This document shows, in pieces, positions 1-8,222 of a stretch of 43,142 bases of DNA. A program made the translations under genes and the position numbers. The stretch's first letter is position 1; each line of letters starts with the position of its first letter. The notes under the pieces were generated by a model. The model saw only the letters and a program-made list of their open reading frames with translations. It did not search any database and was not told the origin of the DNA. This DNA comes from JAMXLO01 sp035511435 (GTDB lineage Bacteria; Pseudomonadota; Alphaproteobacteria; Acetobacterales; Acetobacteraceae): positions 1-43,142 of the forward strand of contig DATKFJ010000156.1 in assembly GCA_035511435.1 (NCBI GenBank), given 5' to 3'.

Positions 1-1187
1 GGATCCGCCAGCTTTGCCGCATCGATCGGCCGTCGCGACCTGATCAAGGCCTGACCCGCACGGATCTCCCGCGGATTGTTGGCCGCCGTCACCCCGATCA
101 CGCTGCCATCCTGGGCCAGGTGCACCGCCGTAAATACATTCGTCCCGGTATTCGCCCGAACAATCGTATGCACAGCGTCCGCCGGCAGGCCTGCCACCTG
201 GAGATTGACACCGTGCTGATCGGTCCAGAACCACGGAATGTCGTCGTACGGCGTCATGTCACCGCACATCGCCTTCGCCACGGCGATGCCGTGGTTCTGT
301 GCGTGCCGCCATGACTCCAGCCGCAGCCGCCGATCGAACAGCGGATGATGGAACGCGGTGACATCGCCGGCGGCATACACATCGGGCGCGCTGGTGCGGC
401 CGAACTCATCGACCACGATACCGCCCTCCGACGTCAGCCCGGCCGCCTCGGCCAACGCGAGATTGCGCTGCATGCCGACGCCGGCAACCACCAGATCGCC
501 GGTGAATTCGCCGCCGTCGCGGCATGTCACGCGCAAGCCGTCGGCGCCCGCATTCTCGATTGCATCGGCGATGAGACCGAAATGCAGCGCCACGCCGGCG
601 GCACGGTGCAGCGCTTCGACGAACGCCGCACCCTCGGGTGAAACGCTGCGTCCCATCGCCCGCGGCAATGCCTCCAGCACCGTCACCTCGGCGCCGCGCG
701 CACGGGCCGATGAGGCGATCTCCAGGCCGATCACTCCCGCGCCAATGCATAGCACGCGCCGCGCGGTGCCAAGCCGCGCGCGAATCACCCGGGCGTCCTC
801 GATCGTGCGCAGATACAGCGCATGCCTGCCGCCCGGGATCGGCAGATGCCTTGCCTGTCCGCCGACCGTCAGCAGGAGCTTGTCGTACGGCAGGTTCTGC
901 CCGTCCGACAGCCGGACGCGCCGCGCAACCGGGTCGATGTGGGAGATCGTCGAACCCAGCAGCAGTTCGATCTGCTGCTCGGCGTAGCGCTCGAGCGCAT
1001 GGAAGTAGGTGATCGGCGGTTCGGCTTCGTCGGTCAGCACCGCCTTGGAGAGCGGTGGGCGCTCGTATGGGCGCCAGGTCTCCTCGCCGATCAGCAGGAT
1101 CCGGCCGGTAAAGCCGGCCTGGCGCATGGCGATCGCGGCCCAGCCGCCAGCCTGGCCAGCGCCCGCGATGATGTGGGTCCCGGTCAT
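1..1187 (-). CDS. NAD(P)/FAD-dependent ferredoxin (rubredoxin) reductase, 3' end missing
   Basis: Read directly on the minus strand: 395 codons from ATG at 1187 to the window edge without a stop. Residues 9-14 (GAGQAG) form an N-terminal FAD-binding Rossmann motif, GAGVIGLEIA (149-158) is the NAD(P)H-binding motif, and YAAGDV (271-276) is the second FAD-contact motif. This is the order found in rhodocoxin, putidaredoxin and BphA4-type ferredoxin reductases, which pass electrons from NAD(P)H to a small Fe-S protein. The family is about 400-410 residues long, so only the last few should be missing. It lies 14 bp after the small secreted-protein gene on the same strand. A Rieske ferredoxin gene on the other strand starts 541 bp away and is a plausible electron acceptor (inference). 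The ribosome site before 1187 is weak, but the start fits the family N-terminus well. Confidence 0.93.
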   Translation of the reverse strand, partial: MTGTHIIAGAGQAGGWAAIAMRQAGFTGRILLIGEETWRPYERPPLSKAVLTDEAEPPITYFHALERYAEQQIELLLGSTISHIDPVARRVRLSDGQNLPYDKLLLTVGGQARHLPIPGGRHALYLRTIEDARVIRARLGTARRVLCIGAGVIGLEIASSARARGAEVTVLEALPRAMGRSVSPEGAAFVEALHRAAGVALHFGLIADAIENAGADGLRVTCRDGGEFTGDLVVAGVGMQRNLALAEAAGLTSEGGIVVDEFGRTSAPDVYAAGDVTAFHHPLFDRRLRLESWRHAQNHGIAVAKAMCGDMTPYDDIPWFWTDQHGVNLQVAGLPADAVHTIVRANTGTNVFTAVHLAQDGSVIGVTAANNPREIRAGQALIRSRRPIDAAKLAD

Positions 1188-1201
1188 GCCGCGATGCCGG
1201 G

Positions 1202-1603
1202 TTAACGCCCGGGCGGCGCCTTGTCGGGCAGCCATACGTTGGTCCAGCCGGTGACGTCGCCGCTCAGCTGGACCTGGGTGCTGCCCGGGCCCTCCCGGCT
1301 GAGTATCTGGATACCGGTGGGCTGCGAGATGATCCGACAATCGGCCGCCTGTGTCTCGCCGCCGCTGACGCGCGCGGTCATGTTCGCGGCATAGCGGTCG
1401 AGGTCGTCCTGCGTGCGGCAGAGTACGGCGCCGGGGTCGAGTCGCGGCCAGAGGGCGGTCGGGGCGCGGGGCGCGGGCGGTGGCGGCGGCTTCTTCGTGG
1501 GCATGAAGCCGGGCGCGTTGAACGTCACCTGCGCCGACGCAGCTGAACCGAGAGAAACCGCGACCGCGGCAAGCAAGACAATCCGCCAGGGGCACGACAG
1601 CAT
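1202..1603 (-). CDS. Small secreted protein of unknown function
   Basis: A 133-residue protein. I chose ATG 1603 over the in-frame ATG at 1624 because GGAG lies a few bases upstream and because it gives a classical signal peptide: MLSCPW, then a hydrophobic stretch, then AASAQ as a likely signal-peptidase I site near residue 25. The mature part begins with a Lys/Pro-rich linker (KKPPPPPAP) and contains two cysteines that could form one disulfide. I do not recognise a family. It is 14 bp upstream of the ferredoxin reductase on the same strand, so the two may be co-transcribed. It is divergent from the Rieske ferredoxin, with a 124-bp gap that should hold both promoters. A periplasmic location is inferred. 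Confidence 0.7.
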   Translation of the reverse strand: MLSCPWRIVLLAAVAVSLGSAASAQVTFNAPGFMPTKKPPPPPAPRAPTALWPRLDPGAVLCRTQDDLDRYAANMTARVSGGETQAADCRIISQPTGIQILSREGPGSTQVQLSGDVTGWTNVWLPDKAPPGR

Positions 1604-1727
1604 GGCAACTCCAACGCGCAGCAATTGGGCTACTTTAAGGGCCTCCTGGCATGACCGGCAACCGGCGACTTGGCCGCCTCCTCGCCGGCTGGCATGTTAC
1701 CACTCAGCGAGAACCAGGAGAGTGAGA

Positions 1728-2045
1728 ATGCCGGAAGCAGGATGGACGCGTGTTGCAAGTGTCTCTGACGTGGCCGAGGGCCAGATGCATGCGGTGCGCG
1801 TGGGCGAGCGCGAGATCGCGCTGTACCACCTGCCCGACGGCACATTCCACGCGACCGACAATATTTGCTCACACGAATATGCCCAGCTCACCGATGGCTG
1901 GCTGGAGAACGGCTGCGTCGAATGTCCGCTGCACGCCGCACGATTCGACGTGAAGTCCGGCAAGGCGCTGTGTGCGCCGGCGGAGAAGGACCTCGATGTG
2001 TTCGAGATCAAGGTTGACGGCGGTGATCTGCTGGTGAAGGTGTAG
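1728..2045 (+). CDS. Rieske [2Fe-2S] non-haem ferredoxin
   Basis: A 105-residue protein, the usual length for the ferredoxin component of three-component aromatic-ring dioxygenases (HcaC/BphF/NdoA-like). The cluster ligands are visible as C47-S-H49 and C66-P-L-H69, separated by 16 residues, which is the CxH-X15-17-CxxH Rieske pattern. I chose ATG 1728 because AGGAGAG lies 5 bp upstream; the open frame extends much further 5' but without Rieske homology. It is a soluble electron carrier between a flavin reductase and an oxygenase. The divergent reductase at 1-1187 is the obvious donor. No oxygenase alpha or beta subunit is present within the window. Some family members serve other partners, so the final acceptor is unknown. 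Confidence 0.93.
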   Translation: MPEAGWTRVASVSDVAEGQMHAVRVGEREIALYHLPDGTFHATDNICSHEYAQLTDGWLENGCVECPLHAARFDVKSGKALCAPAEKDLDVFEIKVDGGDLLVKV

Positions 2046-2335
2046 TGGCTGGCATTGCAATTGCGTGAACGGTTAAGCAAGCGAGTTCAACCGGAGATGC
2101 ACGCAGATGCACACAGATGGCACCGAGCGGCGTCACAGTCCGCGGGCAATGCGGCGCATTCTCTTGCACCGTTTCATGAAACGCCGCGCCAACCGTGTCG
2201 AGGACCTGAATGCGCCACCAATAGTGCTCCTGGAGCCGATTGACCCCGGTTTCATCTGCGTGCATCTGCGTGCATCTGCGGTTGAAATACCTTGCTTTGC
2301 CGCATTTCGAAGGGATTCGCCCGGAGGCAGGCTGA
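2046..2335. other. 290-bp gene-free gap holding an inverted-repeat element
   Basis: No supportable gene lies between the Rieske ferredoxin stop and the first amidohydrolase start. Several short open frames cross the gap in all directions, but they are low-complexity products of the repeat arms. Most of the gap is occupied by the inverted-repeat element at 2086-2286. The amidohydrolase ribosome site (GGAGG at 2323-2327) lies at its right end. Confidence 0.6.
2086..2286. repeat. 200-bp element with ~34-bp inverted repeats and central palindrome
   Basis: The left arm (about 2086-2119) and right arm (about 2253-2286) are near-perfect reverse complements, both reading inward from TTCAACCG. Each arm is itself an iteration of a 10-mer (AGATGCACGC and variants), about three copies per arm. 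The roughly 130-bp spacer contains the perfect 14-bp palindrome CGTTTCATGAAACG at 2170-2183, near the element's centre. The arms could pair as a long hairpin, or act as ends of a non-autonomous element. Similar CATCTGCG iterations occur between genes in many unrelated bacteria (recollection, not searched). No target-site duplication is obvious. Confidence 0.75.
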
Positions 2336-3388
2336 ATGACGACATCGCCGATCATCGACTGCGATGTGCATCCCACGGTGCCGGGGTTGTCGGCACTGAT
2401 GCCGTATCTCGACCAAGTGTGGAGCGAGACGGTGGTGCGGCGTGGGCTGGATGAGCTGAACACCATCGCCTACCCGGCGAATAGTCCGCTGAGCGTGCGC
2501 GCCGACTGGCGGGACGCGACGGGCAAGCCCGCCGCCACGGTCGAGCGTCTTGGTGCCGAGGCGCTTGATCCGTTCGGTACGGGGATTGCCATCCTGAATT
2601 GCCTGTACGGCGTGCAGGCGACGTTCAGCGAGGACCTGGGCGCCGCGATGGCACGCGCGGTGAACCAGTGGATCGTGCGCGAATGGCTGGACCGCGACCC
2701 TCGGCTGCGCGCCTCCATCGTGGTGCCGCAGCAGAACGCGGAACTGGCGGTGGAGGAGATCGAGCGCTGCGCCGCTGACCAGCGGTTCGTGCAGGTGCTG
2801 CTGCTGGTGTCGGGCGAGCTGCCGCTGGGACGCCGGCAGAATTGGCCGATCTACGCCGCGGCCGAACGCCATGGTCTGCCGATCGGCATCCATGCCGGCA
2901 GCACGTACCGCCATCCCAACACGCCGGTCGGCTGGGCGAGCTATTACAGTGAGGAATACATCAACCAGGCGGGGGCGTTTCAGACCCAGCTGACGAGCCT
3001 GATCGCGGAAGGTGTGTTCGCCAAGTTCCCGGACCTGACCGTGGTACTGATGGAATCCGGGGTGACCTGGCTGCCCGGCTACCTGTGGCGGCTGACCAAG
3101 TTCTGGAAAGGCCTGCGCAGCGAGGTTCCGTGGGTCGCCGATCCCCCGGCCAGCATTGTGCGCGAGCGGGTGCGGCTTACGCTGCAGCCTTTCGACGGGC
3201 CGCCGGAACCGGCGACCATCACGCGCTTCATGGAGCATATGGGGTCGGACGAATTGCTGCTGTTTTCCACCGACTACCCGCACTGGCAATTCGAGGGCAC
3301 CGCGGCGGTGCCCCAGGGGCTTGACCGCGGCCTCGCGCAGAAGATCATGGTCGACAACCCTCTGCGGACCTATACTCGTGTGACTTAA
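2336..3388 (+). CDS. Amidohydrolase_2 family metal-dependent hydrolase/decarboxylase (paralogue 1)
   Basis: A 350-residue TIM-barrel protein of the amidohydrolase_2 (COG2159) family, which includes ACMSD-type decarboxylases and lactone or amide hydrolases. The metal-site landmarks are DCDVH near residues 8-12, GIHAG in mid-protein with the histidine on a beta-strand end, MESG (a glutamate often placed over the barrel), and STDYPHW near residue 313 supplying the conserved aspartate. The start ATG is preceded by GGAGG with 8-bp spacing. The next gene, 21 bp downstream, is a paralogue with the same landmarks, so an operon is likely. The reaction cannot be named from sequence; cleavage or decarboxylation of an aromatic catabolite would fit the Rieske neighbours (inference). 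Confidence 0.9.
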   Translation: MTTSPIIDCDVHPTVPGLSALMPYLDQVWSETVVRRGLDELNTIAYPANSPLSVRADWRDATGKPAATVERLGAEALDPFGTGIAILNCLYGVQATFSEDLGAAMARAVNQWIVREWLDRDPRLRASIVVPQQNAELAVEEIERCAADQRFVQVLLLVSGELPLGRRQNWPIYAAAERHGLPIGIHAGSTYRHPNTPVGWASYYSEEYINQAGAFQTQLTSLIAEGVFAKFPDLTVVLMESGVTWLPGYLWRLTKFWKGLRSEVPWVADPPASIVRERVRLTLQPFDGPPEPATITRFMEHMGSDELLLFSTDYPHWQFEGTAAVPQGLDRGLAQKIMVDNPLRTYTRVT

Positions 3389-3409
3389 CTCCCCTTGGGA
3401 GACCATGAC

Positions 3410-4534
3410 ATGAACGTTGACGTCCTGAACCGTTCCGGCCTGCAGCAGCCAGCGCAGTCCAAACTGGCCATTGCCGACTGCGACGTGCATCCGCGGCCTG
3501 CGGGCGCCGGGATCGGTGGGGTGAGCAAGTCGCTGTATCCGTATCTGTCGAAGCGCTGGCAGGAGCATGTCGAGACGATCGGCGTGCGCTACCGGCAGCC
3601 CTGGCAGCGCGGTTCGGCGTATCCGAAGGGCCAGCCGCAGGCCTGCCGCCGCGATGCCTGGCCGAACGGCGAGAACCCGGGCAGCGACCTGGGTTTCATG
3701 GCCGAGCAGCACCTCGATCCGAACAATGTCGCGCTGGGCATCCTCAACCCGCTGACCAGTGGGCAGGGCGCGCAGGACGGCGACCTTTCGGCGGCCCTGA
3801 CGCATGCCACGAATGAGTGGCAGGTGGCCGAATGGACGTCGCGGGATGCACGGTTGAAGGCGTCGGTGGTGGTGCCGTTCGAGGATGGCGCCACGTCAGC
3901 GCGGATGATCGGCGAGCGTGCGGGCGACGCCAATTTTGCCCAAGTGATGCTGCTGACCCGCACCGCCGAACCGCTGGGCCAGCGGCGCTATTGGCCGATC
4001 TATCAGGCGGCGGTCGAGGCGGGCCTGCCGGTCGGCATCCACGCCTTCGGTTACGGGGGGTCCGCGCTGACCTCCGGCGGCTGGCCGTCGTACTACCTGG
4101 AGGAGATGGTCGGACACGCGCAGTGCCAGCAGGCAGTGCTGACCAGCCTGATCTTCGAGGGCGTGTTCGAACGCTTTCCGACGCTGAAGGTGGTGCTGAT
4201 CGAGGCCGGCTTCGCCTGGGCGCCGGCGCACGCCTGGCGGATGGATCGGCAGTTCGCGAAACTGCACAAGGAAGTGCCGCACCTGAAGCGGCTGCCTTCC
4301 GAATACATGCGGAGCAATGTCTGGTTCACCACCCAGCCGGTGGAAGAGCCGGAGCCGCGCGAGCACCTGGCGGATGCGATCGAGTGGATGGGCTGGGATC
4401 GCGTGCTGTTCGCCACCGATTATCCGCATTGGGATTTCGATGATCCGGCGCATGCGCTGCCGATCAAGATGACCGAGGCGCAGAAGCGCGGGATCTTCCT
4501 GGAGAATGCCAAGGCTGTGTACGGCGTGGCCTGA
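3410..4534 (+). CDS. Amidohydrolase_2 family metal-dependent hydrolase/decarboxylase (paralogue 2)
   Basis: A 374-residue paralogue of the preceding gene, with the same landmarks in the same order: DCDVHPRP near the N-terminus, GIHAFGYGG in the middle, IEAGFAW, and ATDYPHWDFDD toward the C-terminus. The open frame begins at a TTG (3395), but ATG 3410 is the better start because GGGAGA (3398-3403) sits 6 bp before it. Compared with paralogue 1 it has an insert around residues 55-85 that includes RDAWPNGENPG. Tandem pairs of this family could form hetero-oligomers or carry out successive steps; sequence alone cannot decide. It is followed by a 293-bp gap holding one possible small membrane gene. 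Confidence 0.9.
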   Translation: MNVDVLNRSGLQQPAQSKLAIADCDVHPRPAGAGIGGVSKSLYPYLSKRWQEHVETIGVRYRQPWQRGSAYPKGQPQACRRDAWPNGENPGSDLGFMAEQHLDPNNVALGILNPLTSGQGAQDGDLSAALTHATNEWQVAEWTSRDARLKASVVVPFEDGATSARMIGERAGDANFAQVMLLTRTAEPLGQRRYWPIYQAAVEAGLPVGIHAFGYGGSALTSGGWPSYYLEEMVGHAQCQQAVLTSLIFEGVFERFPTLKVVLIEAGFAWAPAHAWRMDRQFAKLHKEVPHLKRLPSEYMRSNVWFTTQPVEEPEPREHLADAIEWMGWDRVLFATDYPHWDFDDPAHALPIKMTEAQKRGIFLENAKAVYGVA

Positions 4535-4616
4535 ATCAGTAGGTCGGAAAGCCGCCGGATCGAGCTCGGGGTTTTGCGCCCTGCGCGCTACGTCACCGCG
4601 TCCGGTGGTGGCAGCC

Positions 4617-4763
4617 ATGACAGCAGGCAGTCCCATTCGGGACAGACTCGCAATCGGCCTCGCCAGGCTGGCTTATGGGCTGTTCTACCTTGCCGTCGTT
4701 AGTTTGGTGGTCGGCGTGCCGATCGGCCTGGTGTTCCTGTTGTTTCGCGTCGTGCTGCCTTGA
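4617..4763 (+). CDS. Possible 48-residue single-pass membrane protein
   Basis: From ATG 4617 the frame encodes a short polar N-terminus (MTAGSPIRDR) followed by a hydrophobic stretch of about 28 residues (LAYGLFYLAVVSLVV onward), ending in FRVVLP at the stop. That layout fits a small inner-membrane protein. No family is recognised, the ribosome site is weak, and a longer frame from 4506 overlaps the previous gene's end. It could be a chance open frame in GC-rich DNA. The hydrophobic pattern is the only positive evidence. Confidence 0.35.
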   Translation: MTAGSPIRDRLAIGLARLAYGLFYLAVVSLVVGVPIGLVFLLFRVVLP

Positions 4764-4772
4764 AACGGCTGC

Positions 4773-4827
4773 GCAACCACGTCACGCAAAGCCTAACGGC
4801 CTCGCAACCGCGTCACGCAAAACCTAA
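4773..4827. repeat. 24-bp direct repeat, two copies (31-bp period)
   Basis: The copies at 4773-4796 and 4804-4827 share GCAACC, GTCACGCAAA and CCTAA and differ at two positions. The second copy ends directly at the aminotransferase ATG at 4828, so the duplication forms that gene's leader. It could be an operator pair or a recent slippage duplication. Confidence 0.7.
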
Positions 4828-5988
4828 ATGGTGCGGATGGACATCATCAGCATTCCCGGTTCCCGCATCCTTGAAATCGCCCTGGTTGCCTTTGCAACGC
4901 CCGACGTTGATTTCCTTTGTTTCGGCGAATCAGACCAGCCCAGCCCGGCGTCCGCGCACGCCGCGGCGATTGCCGCGCTGGACGCGGGCATTACGCGCTA
5001 TCCCGACGTGCGGGGTCTGCCGGAGTTGCGCGCGGCCCTGGCGGATTACCTAACCGGTCTGCACGCGCGCCCGGTATCGGAACAGCGCATCCAGATCACC
5101 GCGTCCGGCATGACCGCCGTGTCGGTCGCGCTGGCGGCGACGGTGCGCGCCGGCGATCGCGTGGTGCTGCACAGCCCGTCATGGCCGAACATCGGCAACG
5201 CAGCGCGGCTGCGTGGCGCGCAGGTGGACGAACTCGATCTGACAGCATTGCCCGACGGCGGCTTTCGCCTCGACCGCGACCGGCTGGATGCGATGCTGCA
5301 AGGCGCGCGCGCATTCATTCTGAACAGCCCGAACAATCCCACCGGCTGGACCGCCACGCGCGACGAGTTGTTGGCGATCTTGGAGATCACCCGCCGTCGC
5401 CGCGTGTGGCTGATTGCGGACGAGGTGTATTCGCGCCTGGTCTATAATGGTGCGGCGGCCGCACCGTCGATGCTGGATGTCGCCCAACCGGATGATCACG
5501 TCATTGTCTGCAACAGCTTCTCCAAGACGTGGGTGATGACGGGCTGGCGTCTGGGCTGGATGGTCGTCCCGGAGGGCGCGCGCGACGCGATCACCGAGTT
5601 GGTGGAAGTGACGCATTCCGGCGTTGCACCGTTCATCCAGCATGCCGGGCTTGCCGCGATACGCGACGTTGAGGCGGTGGAGCGATTCCACGCGCACTGC
5701 ACCACCGGCCGTGCGCAGACGAGTGATGCGCTGGCTGGTGTCAACGGCGTGCGCTACAGAGCGCCGGACGGAGCGTTCTACGCGTTTGTCGGCGTGGAAG
5801 GGCTGACCGACAGCCTCGCGCTAGCCAAGAAACTGGTCACTGATCACCGTGTCGCCGTGGCACCTGGCGTGGCATTCGGTGCGGCGGGGGAGGGTTTCCT
5901 GCGCATCTGCTTCGCCCAGTCGGCGGATCGGATTGAACGCGCCATGGGGCGGTTGCTTGACGGTCTGCGATCGGCGGCCGCTGCGTGA
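4828..5988 (+). CDS. PLP-dependent aminotransferase, class I/II (fold type I)
   Basis: A 386-residue protein with the fold-type-I signatures in order: TRYPDVRGLPELR (substrate-loop region), ITASGMTAVSVAL (phosphate-binding region), NSPNNPTG with the cofactor-contacting asparagine, ADEVYSRL with the aspartate that pairs with the pyridine nitrogen, and SFSKTWVMTGWRLGW with the Schiff-base lysine. Near the C-terminus FLRICF supplies the arginine that binds the substrate carboxylate. This places it with aspartate/aromatic-type aminotransferases; the exact amino acid is not evident. ATG 4828 and ATG 4837 are both possible starts, and neither has a strong ribosome site. Its stop overlaps the GTG start of the porin gene (GTGA), which suggests translational coupling. 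Confidence 0.94.
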   Translation: MVRMDIISIPGSRILEIALVAFATPDVDFLCFGESDQPSPASAHAAAIAALDAGITRYPDVRGLPELRAALADYLTGLHARPVSEQRIQITASGMTAVSVALAATVRAGDRVVLHSPSWPNIGNAARLRGAQVDELDLTALPDGGFRLDRDRLDAMLQGARAFILNSPNNPTGWTATRDELLAILEITRRRRVWLIADEVYSRLVYNGAAAAPSMLDVAQPDDHVIVCNSFSKTWVMTGWRLGWMVVPEGARDAITELVEVTHSGVAPFIQHAGLAAIRDVEAVERFHAHCTTGRAQTSDALAGVNGVRYRAPDGAFYAFVGVEGLTDSLALAKKLVTDHRVAVAPGVAFGAAGEGFLRICFAQSADRIERAMGRLLDGLRSAAAA

Positions 5989-7391
5989 AGGGTTTCGCGG
6001 CGTCACGCAGATGGTGCGCGACGATTGGTTTGCTGATGTTGATGACCATCGTGTACCCGGCGCGTGCGCAGCAGTCGCAAACCGACGCGGCCGACACGCC
6101 GAAGCAGCCGCCTGATTTCTGGCATCGTGATACGATGACGGGAGATTGGGCAGGCTTGCGCACGGCATTGGCGGATCGGGGCGTCACGTTCACCGCCACC
6201 TACACGGCAGAGGTATTCGCCGACGTCCAGGGCGGCATGAAACGCGGCGCGGCCTATGACGGGGTGTTTTTGCCGGAGGTCGATGTCGACCTGGACAAGC
6301 TGCTTGGCTGGCATGGCGCAAGCTTTCGCGCGTCGATGCTTCAGGCTGAAGGCCCGTCGATCTCGCAAGGTTGGGTTGGCAATCTGCTGACGGTCTCCAG
6401 CACTGTCGCGGTGCCGCCGGCGACGCGACTGTACAACCTGTGGCTGCAACAGAATCTGTTCAACGATGCTCTGTCGGTGCGCGCGGGGATCATGGACGTC
6501 GATGCGGAATTCCTGACCAGCAACACGGCGGCCCTGTTCATGAATTCGACATTCGGCTGGCCTGGTTTGGTGGCGCTGGATCTGCCCGGCGGCGGTCCGG
6601 CCTATCCGCTGTCCGCACCGGGCGTTCGGGTCAAGTTCCAGCCGGCATCGCAAGGGTTCGACCTGCAAGCCGCGGTGTTCAGCGGCGATCCGACCGGGCA
6701 TGACGGATCGAACAGCCTGACGACCGGCATTCCCGCAGGCACCGTCGTCAGCTTCAACGGCGGGGCATTCATGATTGCCGAGGGCGGCTATGCGGTTAAC
6801 CAGGGGGCGGATGCGAAGGGTGGGCCGATGGCATTCAAGCTGGGCGGCTGGTACCACACGAGCAGCAACTTTCAGGACCAGCGCTTCGACACCGACGGCG
6901 TTTCGCTGGCGAGCCCGCTGTCGAATGGCATTCCGCTGCGTCATGATGGCGACTGGGGCATTTACGGTTTGGCGGATGTGTCGATCTTTCGAACGCAGGA
7001 CGGCGGCGGCCTGTCAGGCTTCGCGCGCATCGGCGGCAGTCCGGGTGATCGCAACCTGATCTCGTTCTATGCCGATGCGGGCCTGACTTACAAAGGCCTG
7101 ATTCCCGGTCGTGGCGACGATACCGCCGGACTGGCATTTGCCTATGCTCGGATCGGCGACAATGCGCGCGGGTTCGATGAGGATTTGCAGGCGAACGGCA
7201 ATCCGTCGTTCCCGGTGCGCGACGAGGAGTCTGTGCTGGAGGTCACCTATCAGATGCAGGTTACACCGTGGATGACGATGCAGCCTGATCTGCAGTGGAT
7301 ATTCCAGCCGGGCGGGCATGTGCTGAATGCCGATGGTTCGATCCGTCGCGATGCGCTGGTGCTGGGATTGCGGTCCTCGCTGACATTCTGA
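5985..7391 (+). CDS. OprB-family carbohydrate-selective outer-membrane porin
   Basis: A 468-residue protein starting at GTG 5985, inside the aminotransferase stop. The N-terminus has a basic stretch, a hydrophobic core (TIGLLMLMTIVYP) and an ARAQ cleavage site near residue 28. The mature start DFWHRDTMTGDWAGLRTALADRG, read in parts, is the typical opening of OprB porins. The rest consists of alternating beta-strands with glycine/aromatic girdles (for example FKLGGWYHTS) and ends in a C-terminal phenylalanine (RSSLTF), the outer-membrane insertion signal. Family members form 16-stranded channels for sugars. Coupling to an aminotransferase suggests that the imported substrate may not be a sugar, but this is only inference. 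The convergent SDR gene ends 4 bp away. Confidence 0.92.
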   Translation: MKGFAASRRWCATIGLLMLMTIVYPARAQQSQTDAADTPKQPPDFWHRDTMTGDWAGLRTALADRGVTFTATYTAEVFADVQGGMKRGAAYDGVFLPEVDVDLDKLLGWHGASFRASMLQAEGPSISQGWVGNLLTVSSTVAVPPATRLYNLWLQQNLFNDALSVRAGIMDVDAEFLTSNTAALFMNSTFGWPGLVALDLPGGGPAYPLSAPGVRVKFQPASQGFDLQAAVFSGDPTGHDGSNSLTTGIPAGTVVSFNGGAFMIAEGGYAVNQGADAKGGPMAFKLGGWYHTSSNFQDQRFDTDGVSLASPLSNGIPLRHDGDWGIYGLADVSIFRTQDGGGLSGFARIGGSPGDRNLISFYADAGLTYKGLIPGRGDDTAGLAFAYARIGDNARGFDEDLQANGNPSFPVRDEESVLEVTYQMQVTPWMTMQPDLQWIFQPGGHVLNADGSIRRDALVLGLRSSLTF

Positions 7392-7395
7392 CCGG

Positions 7396-8088
7396 TCACG
7401 CGCCGCCGTTCACGTCGATCGTGGCGCAGGTGATGAATGAGGCGGCATCGCCGACCAGGAAATCCACCACGGCGGCGATCTCTTCCGGTTCGCCGGCGCG
7501 GCCCAGTGCGCTGCCCTTCGCGCGCTCCTTGGCGACCTGCGGCGTACGTGCGCCCATCGCCGTGTTGATCAGTCCAGGGGCGATCGCGTTCACCCGAATG
7601 CCGTGCCGGCCAAGTCGCGCGCCGAGACTCTTGGTGAGGTTGATGACCGCGGCCTTGGACGCGCCGTACTCCACCACGGTACTGCCGCGCTGACCGGCCG
7701 ACGAAGCGGTATTGACGATCGCGCCGGGCTGGCCGGCAGCAATCAATTGCTTTGCCACCCATTGCGAGGCGAAGAACGGCGCGCGCAGGTTCACCGACAT
7801 CGTGCCGTCGAACTGTTCCGGCGGCACGTCGAGATAGTCGGTTTCCGGATAGTAGATGCCGGCGTTGTTGAACAGCACGCGGATCAGCCCGTGGTCGCGC
7901 TGTATCGCGGCAAGCGTGGCTGCAACGCGATCCAGGTCTGTCAGGTCGCACTGGTAGTGCGGCCAGTTGCCGGTGCCTTCCGCGCCGACATCGATGCCGA
8001 CGACAAGGTGGCCGGACTGCGCAAGACGGCGGCAGGTTGCCTGACCGATCAGGCCATTGCTGCCGGTGATGACTGCGACATTTGCCAT
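7396..8088 (-). CDS. SDR-family NAD(P)-dependent oxidoreductase
   Basis: A 230-residue classical short-chain dehydrogenase. The cofactor motif is TGSNGLIG (residues 8-15). A structural NNAG follows, then the catalytic serine in NTASSAG and the YGASK pair, and APGLINTAM is the usual post-catalytic segment. It ends in an IDVNGGA tail. ATG 8088 was chosen because AGGAG lies 7 bp before it and it gives the standard N-terminus MANVAVITG; the frame extends to 8217 but into the dispersed repeat. It is divergent from the binding-protein gene at 8223. The substrate, an alcohol or ketone, is unknown. Confidence 0.93.
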   Translation of the reverse strand: MANVAVITGSNGLIGQATCRRLAQSGHLVVGIDVGAEGTGNWPHYQCDLTDLDRVAATLAAIQRDHGLIRVLFNNAGIYYPETDYLDVPPEQFDGTMSVNLRAPFFASQWVAKQLIAAGQPGAIVNTASSAGQRGSTVVEYGASKAAVINLTKSLGARLGRHGIRVNAIAPGLINTAMGARTPQVAKERAKGSALGRAGEPEEIAAVVDFLVGDAASFITCATIDVNGGA

Positions 8089-8103
8089 GGTTTGCTCCTG
8101 CGC

Positions 8104-8150
8104 CTCACTGATCCGAGATTGCCGTGTCGCCTGGGTTCTCGCAATGACGG
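8104..8150. repeat. Dispersed intergenic repeat (GTCATTGCGAG family), copy 1
   Basis: Read on the minus strand, the segment runs from GTCATTGCGAGAACC to GGCGACACGGCAATCTCGG. This matches the pattern of the other copies in this window: a GTCATTGCGAGC edge, a short GCGAC-rich middle and a GGCAAT edge. It lies in the divergent promoter gap between the SDR and binding-protein genes. Confidence 0.65.
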
Positions 8151-8222
8151 TGGTACGCTGGTTTGACCGACCGACGCGGCGGCGTGCATAGAGTCGGGCA
8201 AATACGCACGAGGTCACGTCCC

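Noticed and set aside
1..6. GGATCC at the first base, considered as a cloning junction
   Set aside because: A single hexamer is expected by chance about every 4 kb, and the ferredoxin-reductase frame reads through it without a break.
2252..3805. 517-residue minus-strand frame
   Set aside because: It is antisense to the two amidohydrolases and has Arg/His-rich composition without motifs.
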